A stretch of 64,000 nt of DNA from Ponticaulis sp. (GTDB taxonomy: Bacteria; Pseudomonadota; Alphaproteobacteria; Caulobacterales; Hyphomonadaceae). The first letter of the stretch is position 1. The number at the start of each line of letters is the position of its first letter. The stretch spans positions 296,932-360,931 of the forward strand of contig PBNO01000003.1 in the NCBI GenBank assembly GCA_002723155.1, written 5' to 3'. The notes beneath the pieces are model-generated. The model did not search any database. It worked only from the letters and a program-made list of their open reading frames with translations, and was not told the origin of the DNA. Positions 54,487 to 63,782 of this stretch are shown piece after piece. The position numbers and the translations under genes are program-made.

Positions 54487-55455
54487 CTAATTCGGCTTCG
54501 CCGTAATCACATCCTGAAGCGGGATTTCGAACTGGCGGTTACAGAACTGGCAATCGGCTTCAAAGACGTCTTTGCCCGTCTCTTCGGCCAGTTCCAGAAG
54601 CTCGTTATCCGGCAGGTTCTTCATCGTCTCAACGAGGCGTTCTTCAGAACAGGTGCACTCATCACGGATCAGGCTTGGCGCTTCCATGCGCACGCCATCT
54701 TCGTGGAAGAGGCGGTAAAGCACGCGGCCAAGTGAGAGGTCAGGGTCGAGCAGCTCTGCATCCTCAACGCTCTGGAAGAGCACGCTGGCTGTATTCCACT
54801 GGTCTTCGGTGTCGCCGCGGTTTTCATCGCCCGCAACTTTCTGGATCAGCGCGCCGCCAGCCTGCCAGCTTGCGCCTTCGCCTGCCTTCTGGATTTCACC
54901 CACGGCAAGGCGCACTTTGGTTGGCACCTGCTCTGAGCGATCGAAATAATGCTCTGCGCATTCAGCCAGAGACGTCCCGTCGAGCGGCACAACACCCTGA
55001 TAAGGCTGTACGAATTCATTGTCTGAAATCACTGTGATGGCGAGTGCGCCATTGCCGAACACCTGACGCGGGTGCGGGCGGATCAGCTCGTCCTTGTTCA
55101 CACGCTCCACCAAAGCCCATTTTTCTTCATCATAGCGCAGCATGCCGCGCAGGCTGCCGCGCGTGTGATATTCGGCAACCATCAGGCTGACAGGGCCACT
55201 GCCCTGCGCCTGCACGGCCACGCGGGCATCTTCTTTCAGGCTGGCACCGATCAGCACAGCAAGGGTAAGCGCCTCACCCAGAAAACGGGCGAGTTCGTGC
55301 GGATAGTCATGACGGTTCAGAATTGCGCCAATCACCTGCCCGTCCATGCGCGTAATGCGTCCGCGCACGGCCTGCTGGTCCAGCTGGAATGTTGCAACGC
55401 TGTTTGCGCCCGTGCCGAGCTCGTCGGCCAGATGGGTCAGGTTTCCAGACACCAT
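54487..55455 (-). CDS. hslO: Redox-regulated chaperone Hsp33 (HslO)
   Basis: A 322-residue holdase chaperone activated by oxidation. The N-terminal core has [23 protein letters not shown] and [10 protein letters not shown]. The C-terminal zinc switch has four cysteines in CTCSEERL and CQFCNRQF; oxidation releases zinc and exposes the client-binding surface. Its start overlaps argF by 19 bp, so it is the last gene of the argD-argF-hslO operon. Confidence 0.95.
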   Translation of the reverse strand: MVSGNLTHLADELGTGANSVATFQLDQQAVRGRITRMDGQVIGAILNRHDYPHELARFLGEALTLAVLIGASLKEDARVAVQAQGSGPVSLMVAEYHTRGSLRGMLRYDEEKWALVERVNKDELIRPHPRQVFGNGALAITVISDNEFVQPYQGVVPLDGTSLAECAEHYFDRSEQVPTKVRLAVGEIQKAGEGASWQAGGALIQKVAGDENRGDTEDQWNTASVLFQSVEDAELLDPDLSLGRVLYRLFHEDGVRMEAPSLIRDECTCSEERLVETMKNLPDNELLELAEETGKDVFEADCQFCNRQFEIPLQDVITAKPN

Positions 55456-56357
55456 TTCAAAATTGCCTTCTGTGCATGAAGCCGGTTCTCAGCTTCGTCA
55501 AAAACCGCAGATTGCGGCCCGTCAATCACACTGGCTGAAACTTCTTCACCGCGGTGCGCCGGGAGACAGTGGAGGAAGATAGACCCTCCATTGGCCGCGC
55601 CCATTAGCTGGTCATCCACCATGAAGGGTGCAAGGTCTGAAAGACGTTTATCTGCATCTTTATCGCCCATGGAGACGAAAGTATCCGCCACGACGACGTC
55701 TGCGCCGGCTACGGCTTCGGCTGCGGAGGTAAAGACATCAATACGGCCCTGCTCTGCACGGGCGGCCTCGATGCGGTCTGCAGGTGCTTCATAGCCGACA
55801 GCTGTGCCAACCGCGAGCGAGAAACCGAATTTCGGCGCAGCATCGATAAAGCTCGCGCAGACATTATTGCCATCGCCCACCCAGGCGATACGCGCGCCCT
55901 TCAGGTCGAGGCCTTTTTCTTCCAGCGTCTGCAGGTCTGCCATGATCTGACACGGGTGAGACTTATCCGTCAGGCCGTTAATGACCGGCACAGAACCTGT
56001 ATTGGCAAAATCGACAACATCCTGATGGTTGTTCGCACGGATCATAACGATATCGACAAAGCGGGACAGAACCTTTGCTGTGTCTTCAATCGTCTCGCCG
56101 CGGCCGAGCTGCATGTCTGACGAGGTCATGAACATGGTCTGCCCACCAAGCTGGCGCATGCCGACATCAAAGCTCGTGCGGGTACGCGTAGAGCTTTTCT
56201 CGAAAATCATCGCAAGAATATGGTCGGCGAGCGGCGCGCCCGCATCCACTTTGCCCTTCGGCCAGCCCTGACGCGCGGCTTTTGTCGCTTTCGCATCATC
56301 CAGAATGGCTCTCAGTTCGCTGGACGGAATGTCAGCGAGATCCAGAAAGTGCTTCAT
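55437..56357 (-). CDS. argF: Ornithine carbamoyltransferase ArgF
   Basis: A 306-residue enzyme that makes citrulline from ornithine and carbamoyl phosphate in arginine synthesis. The carbamoyl phosphate motif is [12 protein letters not shown], the following loop MLRQ-like segment is [12 protein letters not shown], and the ornithine-binding motifs are [13 protein letters not shown] and [13 protein letters not shown]. Length is normal. It lies 1 bp after argD and overlaps hslO. Confidence 0.97.
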   Translation of the reverse strand: MKHFLDLADIPSSELRAILDDAKATKAARQGWPKGKVDAGAPLADHILAMIFEKSSTRTRTSFDVGMRQLGGQTMFMTSSDMQLGRGETIEDTAKVLSRFVDIVMIRANNHQDVVDFANTGSVPVINGLTDKSHPCQIMADLQTLEEKGLDLKGARIAWVGDGNNVCASFIDAAPKFGFSLAVGTAVGYEAPADRIEAARAEQGRIDVFTSAAEAVAGADVVVADTFVSMGDKDADKRLSDLAPFMVDDQLMGAANGGSIFLHCLPAHRGEEVSASVIDGPQSAVFDEAENRLHAQKAILKWCLET

Positions 56358-57545
56358 TTAGCTCTCCTGAGCTTTGGCCTCCGTCAGGCAGGCATCAAGA
56401 ATGTCGATAGCTTCACGGATATCAGCATCCGTAGCGATAAGAGGCGGTGCGAGGCGCAGAACATTGTCGCCCGCAACGCCGCAAAGGAGCTTTTTGGCGC
56501 GCGCCAGCTGTTGAACCGGCTTAGGCGCAGACTTCAGCTTCAGGCCCACGAGGAGACCTTTGCCGCGCACATCTTCGACCATGTCAGGGTGACGGTCTTT
56601 GAGGCTCGCAAGACCTTGCTGTAGATTGCTGGCCGTGCGGCGAACGCCCTCAAGGAAGCCTTCGGACATCATCTCGTCGAACACGACATTGCCGACAGCC
56701 ATAGCCAGCGGGTTGCCGCCATAGGTGGAGCCGTGAGAGCCAGGGCGCATACCTTTGCCTGCTTCTTCTGTAACGAGGCACGCACCGAACGGGAAGCCGC
56801 CGCCAACGCCTTTAGCCACAGCCATAATGTCCGGATCAGCTTTGCCGTCTGCCCATTGGTGTGCAAACAGCTTGCCTGTACGGCCTGCGCCGCACTGGAC
56901 TTCGTCATATATGAGAAGCGTGCCGGTTTCGTTGCAAAGCTCGCGCAGGGAAACGAGGCAATGTTCAGGAATGCTGCGCACGCCGCCTTCGCCCTGTACC
57001 GGCTCGACCAGAACCGCACATGTGTCTTTCGTGATCGCCGCTTTCAGCGCGTCATGGTCACCGAATGGCAGCTGGGTGAAGCCCGCCATAGGCTCACCAA
57101 AGCCTTCCAGATAAGCCGGGTTACCGCCTGCATTGATCGCGGCGAAAGAGCGACCATGGAAGGCGCCGGAGAATGTCAGGATTTCCTGACGGTGCGGCTC
57201 GCCATTCGCCCAGTGATATTTACGGGCTGTTTTCAGCGCGCACTCGATCGCTTCCGTACCGGAGTTGGTGAAGAAGACCTGATCGGCAAATGTGTTCGCG
57301 CAATATTTCTCTGCCAGCTCTTCACCAGCCGGTACGCGGAACATGTTTGATGTGTGCCAGAGCTTGTCAGCCTGATCTTTCAGAGCGGCAACCATTTTCG
57401 GGTGTGCATGACCAAGCGCGTTCACCGCGATGCCCGCGATAAAGTCGAGATACGCCGTGCCGTCTTCAGTATACAGTCGCATGCCTTCACCTCGCACGAA
57501 GACTTCTTCTGGCGGGGCGTAAACGGGAAGCATGGCTTCGCGCAT
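56358..57545 (-). CDS. argD: Acetylornithine aminotransferase ArgD
   Basis: A 395-residue PLP-dependent class III aminotransferase of arginine synthesis (and possibly lysine, as succinyl-DAP transaminase). [35 protein letters not shown] and the Schiff-base lysine in [16 protein letters not shown] are typical. The start is the ATG at 57545 with AGGAG eight bases upstream; the frame runs to a TTG at 57596. First gene of argD-argF-hslO. Confidence 0.96.
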   Translation of the reverse strand: MREAMLPVYAPPEEVFVRGEGMRLYTEDGTAYLDFIAGIAVNALGHAHPKMVAALKDQADKLWHTSNMFRVPAGEELAEKYCANTFADQVFFTNSGTEAIECALKTARKYHWANGEPHRQEILTFSGAFHGRSFAAINAGGNPAYLEGFGEPMAGFTQLPFGDHDALKAAITKDTCAVLVEPVQGEGGVRSIPEHCLVSLRELCNETGTLLIYDEVQCGAGRTGKLFAHQWADGKADPDIMAVAKGVGGGFPFGACLVTEEAGKGMRPGSHGSTYGGNPLAMAVGNVVFDEMMSEGFLEGVRRTASNLQQGLASLKDRHPDMVEDVRGKGLLVGLKLKSAPKPVQQLARAKKLLCGVAGDNVLRLAPPLIATDADIREAIDILDACLTEAKAQES

Positions 57546-57864
57546 GACATGTACTCCTGAATGCTGAGAGGGCTCTCCTGCCCTGTTGAAAAACAAGCCG
57601 CGTCATTACCTTATTTGCGCTATTCTGGTCAATGGAACGGCCCGATTGTCACGAAATGATCATGCTGCCCCTTCGCCCCTGTATGCTCCGCAGGTGTGGC
57701 ATATGCAGCCAACCTACGAAAATGGCTTGAAACTTAAGGAATTCGGGCGAGAATAATCGGGTCTCACCAAGTTTTTTCCGGAAGTTGAATTCTGTTCATG
57801 TTCCAGACATTTGGCACAGTGCACTAAGGTGCCACCACTGATGAAGGGTCCGAAGGGGGACATT
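57546..57864. other. Intergenic region between argD and the two-repeat secreted protein
   Basis: This gap of about 320 bp between divergent genes contains no supported gene. It presumably carries both promoters. A GGCAC-N11-GTGCC inverted repeat at 57813-57833 could form a leader hairpin before the rightward gene. Confidence 0.5.
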
Positions 57865-58761
57865 ATGAAAACCACTATCGCGCTTATCGCGTCTACCGCA
57901 CTTATCTGTTCAGCTGGCGTAGCAAACGCTCAGGACTTCACACTCGAGCCAGGCTTCGGCTCTGTCAGCCTCGAAAACGGCTTCACACCAGATCCGTATG
58001 AAGTTGACCTGATTTCTGGTGGCTCAATTGATGCGTCATCTGTCGGCTGTGTCGGCATGATTGCAAACGCACCTGACTTCCGTGTCGATTACATGGCTGG
58101 CGACTTCTTCCCGCTCATCCTGTCTGTAGAATCCAATTCCGACACGACGCTCGTTGTGAACATGCCGGATGGCAGCTGGGCGTGTGACGATGATAGCGCG
58201 GGTAACCTCAACCCAATGATCGAGTTCAACCAGCCAATGTCCGGCCAGTATGATATCTGGGTCGGCGCATTCGGCGGCGGCAATGATGAAGCCACGCTTT
58301 ATATCTCTGAAGTTATGGCAGGTTCGTCATACGATGGCGGCGGCAGCTCAATGGGCGGCGGAATGCCAGACTTCTCGCTCCCGCCATCATACGGCTCGGT
58401 TGATCTTCAATCTGGCTTCGACCCTGACCCGTACAATGTGCAGGTCACTTCCGGCGGCAGCCTTGACGCTGAAGTTGTCGGCTGTGCAGGCATGATCGCG
58501 ACAGCACCTGACTTCCGCCTGAATTACGTCGCTGGCGATGTCTTCCCGCTTATCATCTCTACAATGTCTTCCGACGACACCACTCTGGTGATCAACCAGC
58601 CGGACGGCAGCTGGATTTGCGACGATGACTCCGGTGAGAACTTCAACGCGTCTGTCACGATGGAAACACCAATGACCGGCCAGTACGACATCTGGGTTGG
58701 CAGCTTCTTCGGCGACAATCAGCCAGCAACGCTCTCTATCTCCGAGCTTTACAGCAACTAA
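57865..58761 (+). CDS. Secreted protein with two tandem beta-rich repeats (PPC-like)
   Basis: A 298-residue exported protein with a signal peptide (MKTTIALIASTALICSAGVANA). Two repeats of about 125 residues are about 60 per cent alike by eye. Each begins DF-L-P--GSV-L and has GC-GMIA-APDFR, DTTLV-N-PDGSW-CDDDS, then GQYDIWVG-F and a closing ATL-IS. The paired Cys in each copy may form a disulfide. The GQYDIWVG ending recalls pre-peptidase C-terminal domains, but this is only a resemblance. Start ATG at 57865 with GGGGGA upstream. Terminator follows. Confidence 0.8.
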   Translation: MKTTIALIASTALICSAGVANAQDFTLEPGFGSVSLENGFTPDPYEVDLISGGSIDASSVGCVGMIANAPDFRVDYMAGDFFPLILSVESNSDTTLVVNMPDGSWACDDDSAGNLNPMIEFNQPMSGQYDIWVGAFGGGNDEATLYISEVMAGSSYDGGGSSMGGGMPDFSLPPSYGSVDLQSGFDPDPYNVQVTSGGSLDAEVVGCAGMIATAPDFRLNYVAGDVFPLIISTMSSDDTTLVINQPDGSWICDDDSGENFNASVTMETPMTGQYDIWVGSFFGDNQPATLSISELYSN

Positions 58762-58785
58762 GCTGATCGCATGACGAAACAGGAG

Positions 58786-58813
58786 ACCGGCTCACACAAG
58801 TGGGCCGGTTTTC
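58786..58813 (+). terminator. Intrinsic terminator after the two-repeat secreted protein
   Basis: ACCGGCTCAC and GTGGGCCGGT pair around a short loop, followed by TTTTC. Confidence 0.8.
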
Positions 58814-58924
58814 TATTGCCTGCGTTCGATAAAAATTCGCGCTTGCCAGACACGCCAACTCCATGTTCAGAATTCAACCTGACCGGTAAGGCAGCAGGGG
58901 GCTGCTTTCCACAGGGGGAATCTC

Positions 58925-59329
58925 ATGGATTTTGGTACAGCGGTTGGTCGCTATTTCTCAAACTATTTCAACTTTCAGGATCGCGCGCGCCGCGCCGAGT
59001 ATTGGTGGCCGGTCTTCATGCAGCTTATCGCCTATCTGGCGATGCTCGCACTTAGCAGCCTCTTCGCCATGCTTGGCGATATTGGAGTGATGCTGATCTG
59101 GATCCCGATCGTTTTATATTGGCTGTTTGGTCTTGCCTGCTTCATTCCTTCACTCGCTGTCGCCGTTCGTCGACTGCACGATAAAGATATGAGTGGCTGG
59201 TGGATCCTCATCGGCCTAGTTCCGCTGATTGGCGCATTGTTGCTTCTCTTCTTCTTCGTCACCGAAGGCACACCAGGCCCCAATAAATACGGCCCGAACC
59301 CGAAAAGCCCGACGCCTGACGTCTTCTAA
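58925..59329 (+). CDS. DUF805 family membrane protein
   Basis: A 134-residue inner-membrane protein with the DUF805 landmarks: YFNFQDRARRAEYWWPVFM at the start, several hydrophobic segments, then AVRRLHDKDMSGWW and a C-terminal GPNKYGPNP. Function of the family is unknown. A GGGG-rich site precedes the ATG. Confidence 0.92.
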   Translation: MDFGTAVGRYFSNYFNFQDRARRAEYWWPVFMQLIAYLAMLALSSLFAMLGDIGVMLIWIPIVLYWLFGLACFIPSLAVAVRRLHDKDMSGWWILIGLVPLIGALLLLFFFVTEGTPGPNKYGPNPKSPTPDVF

Positions 59330-59416
59330 GTCAGGCCTCACCCAACGGCATGGCTTGCCAAACGGCGCCCCGGGTCTAGTCTTCGCCAAAACGAAGATCA
59401 GCCTCGGGGAAACGCC

Positions 59417-60241
59417 ATGAGCGAGCAGCGCATCACCTACACAATCGAGAACGGCATTGCGGACGTTAAAATGGTCCGCACGGATAAGATGAATGCGCTC
59501 GACGATGCGATGATCAACGCGCTCATCGACACAGCAGCCGAGCTGGAAAACCACCCGGAAGTGCGCGTCGTTGTGCTGTCCGGCGACGGCCGCGCCTTCT
59601 GCGCGGGCCTCGACACCAGCAATTTCAAACGTACTGCAGAAGGCAATGGCGGCTCGGCCACTGTGAAGCATGGCGGCGGTCTTGCCGACCGCACGCATGG
59701 CATTGCCAACCGCGCCCAGCAGATCGTCTGGGGCTGGCGCAATCTGCACGCACCCGTCATCGCCGCGGTTCACGGCATCGCCTTTGGCGGCGGCTTTCAG
59801 CTGACACTCGGCGCGGATATCCGGTTTGTGCATCCGGAAACCAAGCTCTCCATTATGGAAGCCAAATGGGGCCTCATTCCAGATATGGGCGGCACGCCGG
59901 TCATGCGCGCTATCGCGTCCGAAGATATCCTGAGAGAGCTATCCTACACCGCGCGCATTTTCTCCGGCGAGCAGGCCAAAGAATACGGCTTTGCAACCCA
60001 TGTTTCTGAAAGCCCATACGAAGATGCAATGGTTCTGGCACGCGAGATCGCAGAACGCTCCCCGTCGTCTGTGAAACGCTCAAAGAAGATGTTCAACGCC
60101 CTGTTCGATGCGACCGACGCCGAAGCCCTTCTGACAGAATCTGTTCTGCAGGATGAGATCATCGGCAAGCCAAATCAGGTCGAAGCGGTGAAAGCAGGCA
60201 TGGAAAAACGCGTCGGAAACTTCTCCGATACGTCAGACTAA
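59417..60241 (+). CDS. Crotonase/enoyl-CoA hydratase family protein
   Basis: A 274-residue crotonase-fold enzyme. The oxyanion-hole motifs are GRAFCAGLDTSNF and HGIAFGGGFQLTLG. The position of the first catalytic Glu of enoyl-CoA hydratase (GGGCELA) reads FQL, so it appears to be Gln; the second Glu is kept in SIMEAKWGLIPD. It may therefore catalyse a different crotonase reaction. Start with GGGGA upstream. Alone between the DUF805 gene and the TonB receptor. Confidence 0.9.
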   Translation: MSEQRITYTIENGIADVKMVRTDKMNALDDAMINALIDTAAELENHPEVRVVVLSGDGRAFCAGLDTSNFKRTAEGNGGSATVKHGGGLADRTHGIANRAQQIVWGWRNLHAPVIAAVHGIAFGGGFQLTLGADIRFVHPETKLSIMEAKWGLIPDMGGTPVMRAIASEDILRELSYTARIFSGEQAKEYGFATHVSESPYEDAMVLAREIAERSPSSVKRSKKMFNALFDATDAEALLTESVLQDEIIGKPNQVEAVKAGMEKRVGNFSDTSD

Positions 60242-60274
60242 GCTTCTGTAATTTTTATACATAACTGACAATCT

Positions 60275-60304
60275 GTAACGTTACACTGCGTTACGTTACC
60301 GTTA
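60275..60304 (+). promoter_or_regulatory. GTTAC repeat cluster before the TonB receptor gene
   Basis: GTAACGTTAC (60275-60284) is a perfect palindrome. GTTAC recurs at 60290 and 60295, and GTTA at 60301. GTAACG and CGTTAC also form an inverted repeat spaced by eight bases. It lies 90-120 bp before the start codon and is a likely operator. Confidence 0.5.
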
Positions 60305-60392
60305 TTTACTGCACTTCGATGTAGTGAACCCCGTATCAAATCCCTTCCGGCCCGCGGCATTGCTTCGGGCCGCCAGATCAAGGGATGGAAGA

Positions 60393-62441
60393 ATGATACG
60401 AACAAGCGCCATTGCGCTGCTGGCTGGCCTCACCTCTGTTTCGGCCTATGCTCAAACCGCAGACCTGACAGACGAAGAAAACCGCCTCTCCACGGTAGAG
60501 GTTCATGGCCGCGGTCTTGAGCTGATTGGCGAAGCGCAGGCCGCTTCGCAGGGCGTCGTCGGCTATGCTGACTTCGAAGACCGGCCTCTTTCCCGCGCTG
60601 GCGAGCTTGTTGAAGTCATTCCTGGCGTCATTGCTACCCAGCACTCAGGTGAAGGCAAAGCCAACCAGTTCTTCCTGCGCGGTTTCAACCTTGATCATGG
60701 CTCGGACTTTTCAGCCGTCGTAGATGGCGTGCCGCTCTCCATGCGCTCGCACGGTCATGGTCAGGGCTATCTCGACCTTAATCCGATTATCCCCGAACTC
60801 GTTGAGCGCGTAGACTATCAAAAAGGTCCTTATTTCGCTGATACGGGTGATTTCTCCGTAGCGGGCGCTGGCACATACACGCTCTATTCCGAACTCGCTG
60901 AGAATTTCGTTGAACTGAAAGTGGGTGAGGACGGGTATCTGCGCACGGTGGGCGGCTATTCAACGCAGTTGTCAGAGACAACCACTCTCCTTCTTGCAGG
61001 TGAATTCCAGAACTATGACGGCCCATGGGAGAACGCGCAGGAGGTCGACAAGATCAGCGGCCTGGCGCGCCTGTCCGGCGACTATAGCACATGGAATTAC
61101 ACCCTCACCGCGACCGCTTATGACAATAACTGGGTCTCCAGCGAGCAAATTCCCCTTCGCGCCATTCAATCCGGCCAGATCAGCCGGTTCGGGTCTCTCG
61201 ATGATGATCTGGGCGGAGATGTCTCACGCTATAGCCTGTCGGGCCAGCTCGGCTTCAATCACGGCGATGGTGCGTCCACCGAGATTTCGGCCTTCTATGT
61301 CGACTCCTCTTTCAGCCTGACGTCCAATTTCACCTATTTCCTTGCCGATCCGGTAAATGGCGACGAATTTCACCAGTTTGACGAGCGCACGATTATGGGC
61401 GGCTCAATCCGCCATGAACGGGAATTGAGTGACCGCCTCGAGATTCATACGGGCGCACAACTGCGCTATGACGATGTCTCGGATGTTGGTTTGGAACTAA
61501 CGGCAGGCCCGACTGTGTTGCAAACGGTCAATCGCGGCTCGGTTGAGGAATTCAGCCTCGGCGTATGGGGTGAGGCCGAATATCATTTCACGCCAACCCT
61601 GCGTGGCTCATTCGGCCTTCGCGCAGACTATTATGATGGTGAAGTCATCGCCGATATCGTGCCGCAAAACTCCGGCTCGATCGACGATACGCTGGTGACG
61701 CCTAACGCATCTCTGGCATGGCGCGCGAGTGATCACGTCGAGCTTTATGCGAGCTATGGCCGTGGCTTCCACACGAATGACATTCGCGGCACCGTGATCC
61801 AGATCGATCCGGCAACAGGTCAGCCAGCCACTCAGGCCCCGCTCTTTTCTGAAGGCGAAGGCTATGAGCTGGGTGCGCGCTTCGAACGCGGCGACTTCAA
61901 CCTGTCAGCGGCCCTGTTCACGCTAGAACTCGACTCTGAACTGATCTTTGTCGGCGACGCTGGCACGACCGAAATCAATGACGCCACCACACGCACAGGC
62001 GTTGAGCTGACCAGCTTCTGGCGCCCGAATGACTGGCTCACCCTTGATGCCAGTGCGGCTTTCACGGACGCTGAGTTCAATGTGTCTGGCCCTGACACCG
62101 CCATTCCGAATGCAGTTGAAACCGTGTTTGGCGGCGGCATGCATCTCGATTTCGAACCATGGGTATTCACCGCGCGTCTACGCTATCTGGGTGAAGCTCC
62201 GCTGATCGAAGACAGCTCGGTCACCACCGATCCGACGACCATTCTGAACCTTGGTGCCAGCTACACCTGGAACACTCTCGACTTCGGTCTTGAGGTTCTG
62301 AACGCCCTCGACGCGGAAGATAACGACATCAGCTATTTCTACGAAAGCCAGCTTCAGGGCGAAGCCAATCCGATCGAGGATATTCACTTCAAACCCGTCG
62401 AGCCCCGTCAGGTCCGTTTCAGAGTGCGGTATAACTTCTGA
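60393..62441 (+). CDS. TonB-dependent receptor
   Basis: A 682-residue outer-membrane gated importer. After a signal peptide (MIRTSAIALLAGLTSVSAYA) comes the plug (RAGELVEVIPGVIATQHSGEGKANQFFLRGFNLDHG) and a 22-strand barrel ending in FRVRYNF, with the required terminal Phe. The plug carries SMRSHGHGQGY, which could bind metal. Substrate unknown. The ATG at 60393 is preferred over 60324, since it begins the signal peptide. An unusual repeated GTTAC operator-like block lies upstream. Confidence 0.93.
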   Translation: MIRTSAIALLAGLTSVSAYAQTADLTDEENRLSTVEVHGRGLELIGEAQAASQGVVGYADFEDRPLSRAGELVEVIPGVIATQHSGEGKANQFFLRGFNLDHGSDFSAVVDGVPLSMRSHGHGQGYLDLNPIIPELVERVDYQKGPYFADTGDFSVAGAGTYTLYSELAENFVELKVGEDGYLRTVGGYSTQLSETTTLLLAGEFQNYDGPWENAQEVDKISGLARLSGDYSTWNYTLTATAYDNNWVSSEQIPLRAIQSGQISRFGSLDDDLGGDVSRYSLSGQLGFNHGDGASTEISAFYVDSSFSLTSNFTYFLADPVNGDEFHQFDERTIMGGSIRHERELSDRLEIHTGAQLRYDDVSDVGLELTAGPTVLQTVNRGSVEEFSLGVWGEAEYHFTPTLRGSFGLRADYYDGEVIADIVPQNSGSIDDTLVTPNASLAWRASDHVELYASYGRGFHTNDIRGTVIQIDPATGQPATQAPLFSEGEGYELGARFERGDFNLSAALFTLELDSELIFVGDAGTTEINDATTRTGVELTSFWRPNDWLTLDASAAFTDAEFNVSGPDTAIPNAVETVFGGGMHLDFEPWVFTARLRYLGEAPLIEDSSVTTDPTTILNLGASYTWNTLDFGLEVLNALDAEDNDISYFYESQLQGEANPIEDIHFKPVEPRQVRFRVRYNF

Positions 62442-62459
62442 GGCTTGCCTGACGCCCCT

Positions 62460-62491
62460 GCCGGCTTCGGGCTGCCTTCCCCGGAGCCGGC
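62460..62491 (+). terminator. Hairpin after the TonB receptor gene
   Basis: GCCGGCTTCGGG pairs with CCCGGAGCCGGC with a single mismatch; a pyrimidine-rich CCCTCTTC follows instead of a full T-run. Confidence 0.6.
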
Positions 62492-62615
62492 CCTCTTCAA
62501 TTAATTGCGTTTATTTAATTATATTAGTGTAGCTAACTATCGACAAAAGCAAGGCACGACGATATGACTAGCGCTTAGCCACCACTTTCCTCCTGAGCTC
62601 GTGCATGGGAAGACT

Positions 62616-62653
62616 CAAAGGACCAGCCCTTCGCAGGACTGGTCCCTTTTTTT
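62616..62653 (+). terminator. Strong rightward intrinsic terminator, possible end of a small RNA
   Basis: AAAGGACCAG and CTGGTCCCTTT form the stem around a GCCCTTCGCAGGA loop region, then TTTTTTT. It faces right, but the TonB receptor gene ends 175 bp upstream and has its own hairpin. The AT-rich stretch 62500-62545 between the two hairpins could hold a promoter for a short transcript. Read leftward the tail is only TTT, so it fits the ABC permease gene poorly. Confidence 0.75.
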
Positions 62654-62673
62654 GTTCGCTTATTGGGCGTCGA

Positions 62674-63483
62674 TCAGGCTTTGAGTTTGTAGCCGATCTT
62701 GAACAGCCACCAGACGAATGCGCAGGTGACAAAGGCAAGGCCGCCGGTCACGAAGACACCCGTCATGATGTTGGAGTTCGCCACGCCGAGGAAGCCATAG
62801 CGGAAACCGTCAATCAGATAGAAGAACGGGTCCCAGTGAGCGAGCGTCTGGAACGGCTCTGCAAGAACCTTCACATCGTAGAATGTACCGGACAGGAAGG
62901 TCAGAGGCACGATCACAAAATTGGTCACCGCCGCGAGGTGGTCGAATTTATCAGCCCAGATGCCGCCTGCAGCGCCAATCGCGCCGAGAATAATGCTCGC
63001 CATCATGGAGAACCAGATGACCGCCCAGATATGGGCGATAGACAGAGAGGCAAGGCCGAGGATCTGGATCGCAATACCTGTAACGAGGCCAACCATAATC
63101 CCGCGCGTGGCCGCACCGGCGACAAAGCCCAGCGTCAGCTCGAGCGCAGACAGCGGCGGCATGAGGAAGTCGACAGATGTGCCCTGCACTTTTGAGATCG
63201 TCAGAGAGCTCGCCGTATTCTGGAAGGCGTTCTGCAGGATGGACATGATGATCAGGCCCGGCGCCAGGAAGTTCTGATAGGCAATGCCGTCAAAATCTCC
63301 GGTGAGTTCACCGCGATTGCCAAAGGCAAGCTTGAACACTGTCATCAGAAGAAGAGTAGAGACGGCAGGTGCAAACAGGGTCTGCATCGCCACTTTGATA
63401 AAACGCCCGACTTCGCGCTTATACAGCGTGAACATTCCGAGCCAGTTCCAACCGGCAAATCGGCGAGGTTCAGCGTAGCTCAT
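62674..63483 (-). CDS. ABC-2 type transporter permease
   Basis: A 269-residue six-helix permease of the ABC-2 family (YadH-like). The N-terminal LYKREVGRFIKVAMQTLFAPAVSTLL, LAPGLIIMSILQNAFQNTASSLT, and PLTFLSGTFYDV loop are characteristic. It needs an ATPase partner, which is not in this window; it would be expected leftward-transcribed upstream, but gcrA lies there in the opposite direction. ATG at 63483 with AAGGGG upstream. Confidence 0.92.
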   Translation of the reverse strand: MSYAEPRRFAGWNWLGMFTLYKREVGRFIKVAMQTLFAPAVSTLLLMTVFKLAFGNRGELTGDFDGIAYQNFLAPGLIIMSILQNAFQNTASSLTISKVQGTSVDFLMPPLSALELTLGFVAGAATRGIMVGLVTGIAIQILGLASLSIAHIWAVIWFSMMASIILGAIGAAGGIWADKFDHLAAVTNFVIVPLTFLSGTFYDVKVLAEPFQTLAHWDPFFYLIDGFRYGFLGVANSNIMTGVFVTGGLAFVTCAFVWWLFKIGYKLKA

Positions 63484-63605
63484 GGTGTCAGCCCCTTGGT
63501 TTCCGTCAATCAGGTCCAACACATAAGGCTTTCGGACGAGAATGGAATGGCCAGAACACCCTGCACATATGAGTTCGCGTTAATTGACCAGATAGGTTTC
63601 CTCGG

Positions 63606-63665
63606 TTTTCCACATGCAATTAGTTAATTTTGCCTACTAGATGTGGATTAATCATGTTCTCCACA
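63606..63665 (+). promoter_or_regulatory. Cluster of DnaA-box-like sites in the gcrA control region
   Basis: TTTTCCACA (63606), TGTGGATTA (63642) and TTCTCCACA (63657) are each one mismatch from TTATCCACA or its complement. They lie 120-180 bp before gcrA. In Caulobacter, DnaA activates gcrA, so these are plausible DnaA sites. Confidence 0.45.
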
Positions 63666-63782
63666 GATCATGATATTGTGTCCGCCGCTTCAACCTATAC
63701 GATATGTGGGGAAGGCTAAGGTTAACAAAGTCTCAACGCTACTACATATTGATTAACAAAACTGACTTTCAGGAGGCGGATG

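Noticed and set aside
54278..54490. Arg/Pro-rich 70-codon frame
   Set aside because: It reads through palindromic intergenic repeats; LTPGPSPNGRG is the usual translation of the CCCTCACCCC-type hairpin.
62605..63195. 196-codon frame on the + strand
   Set aside because: Antisense to the ABC-2 permease and begins inside a terminator hairpin.
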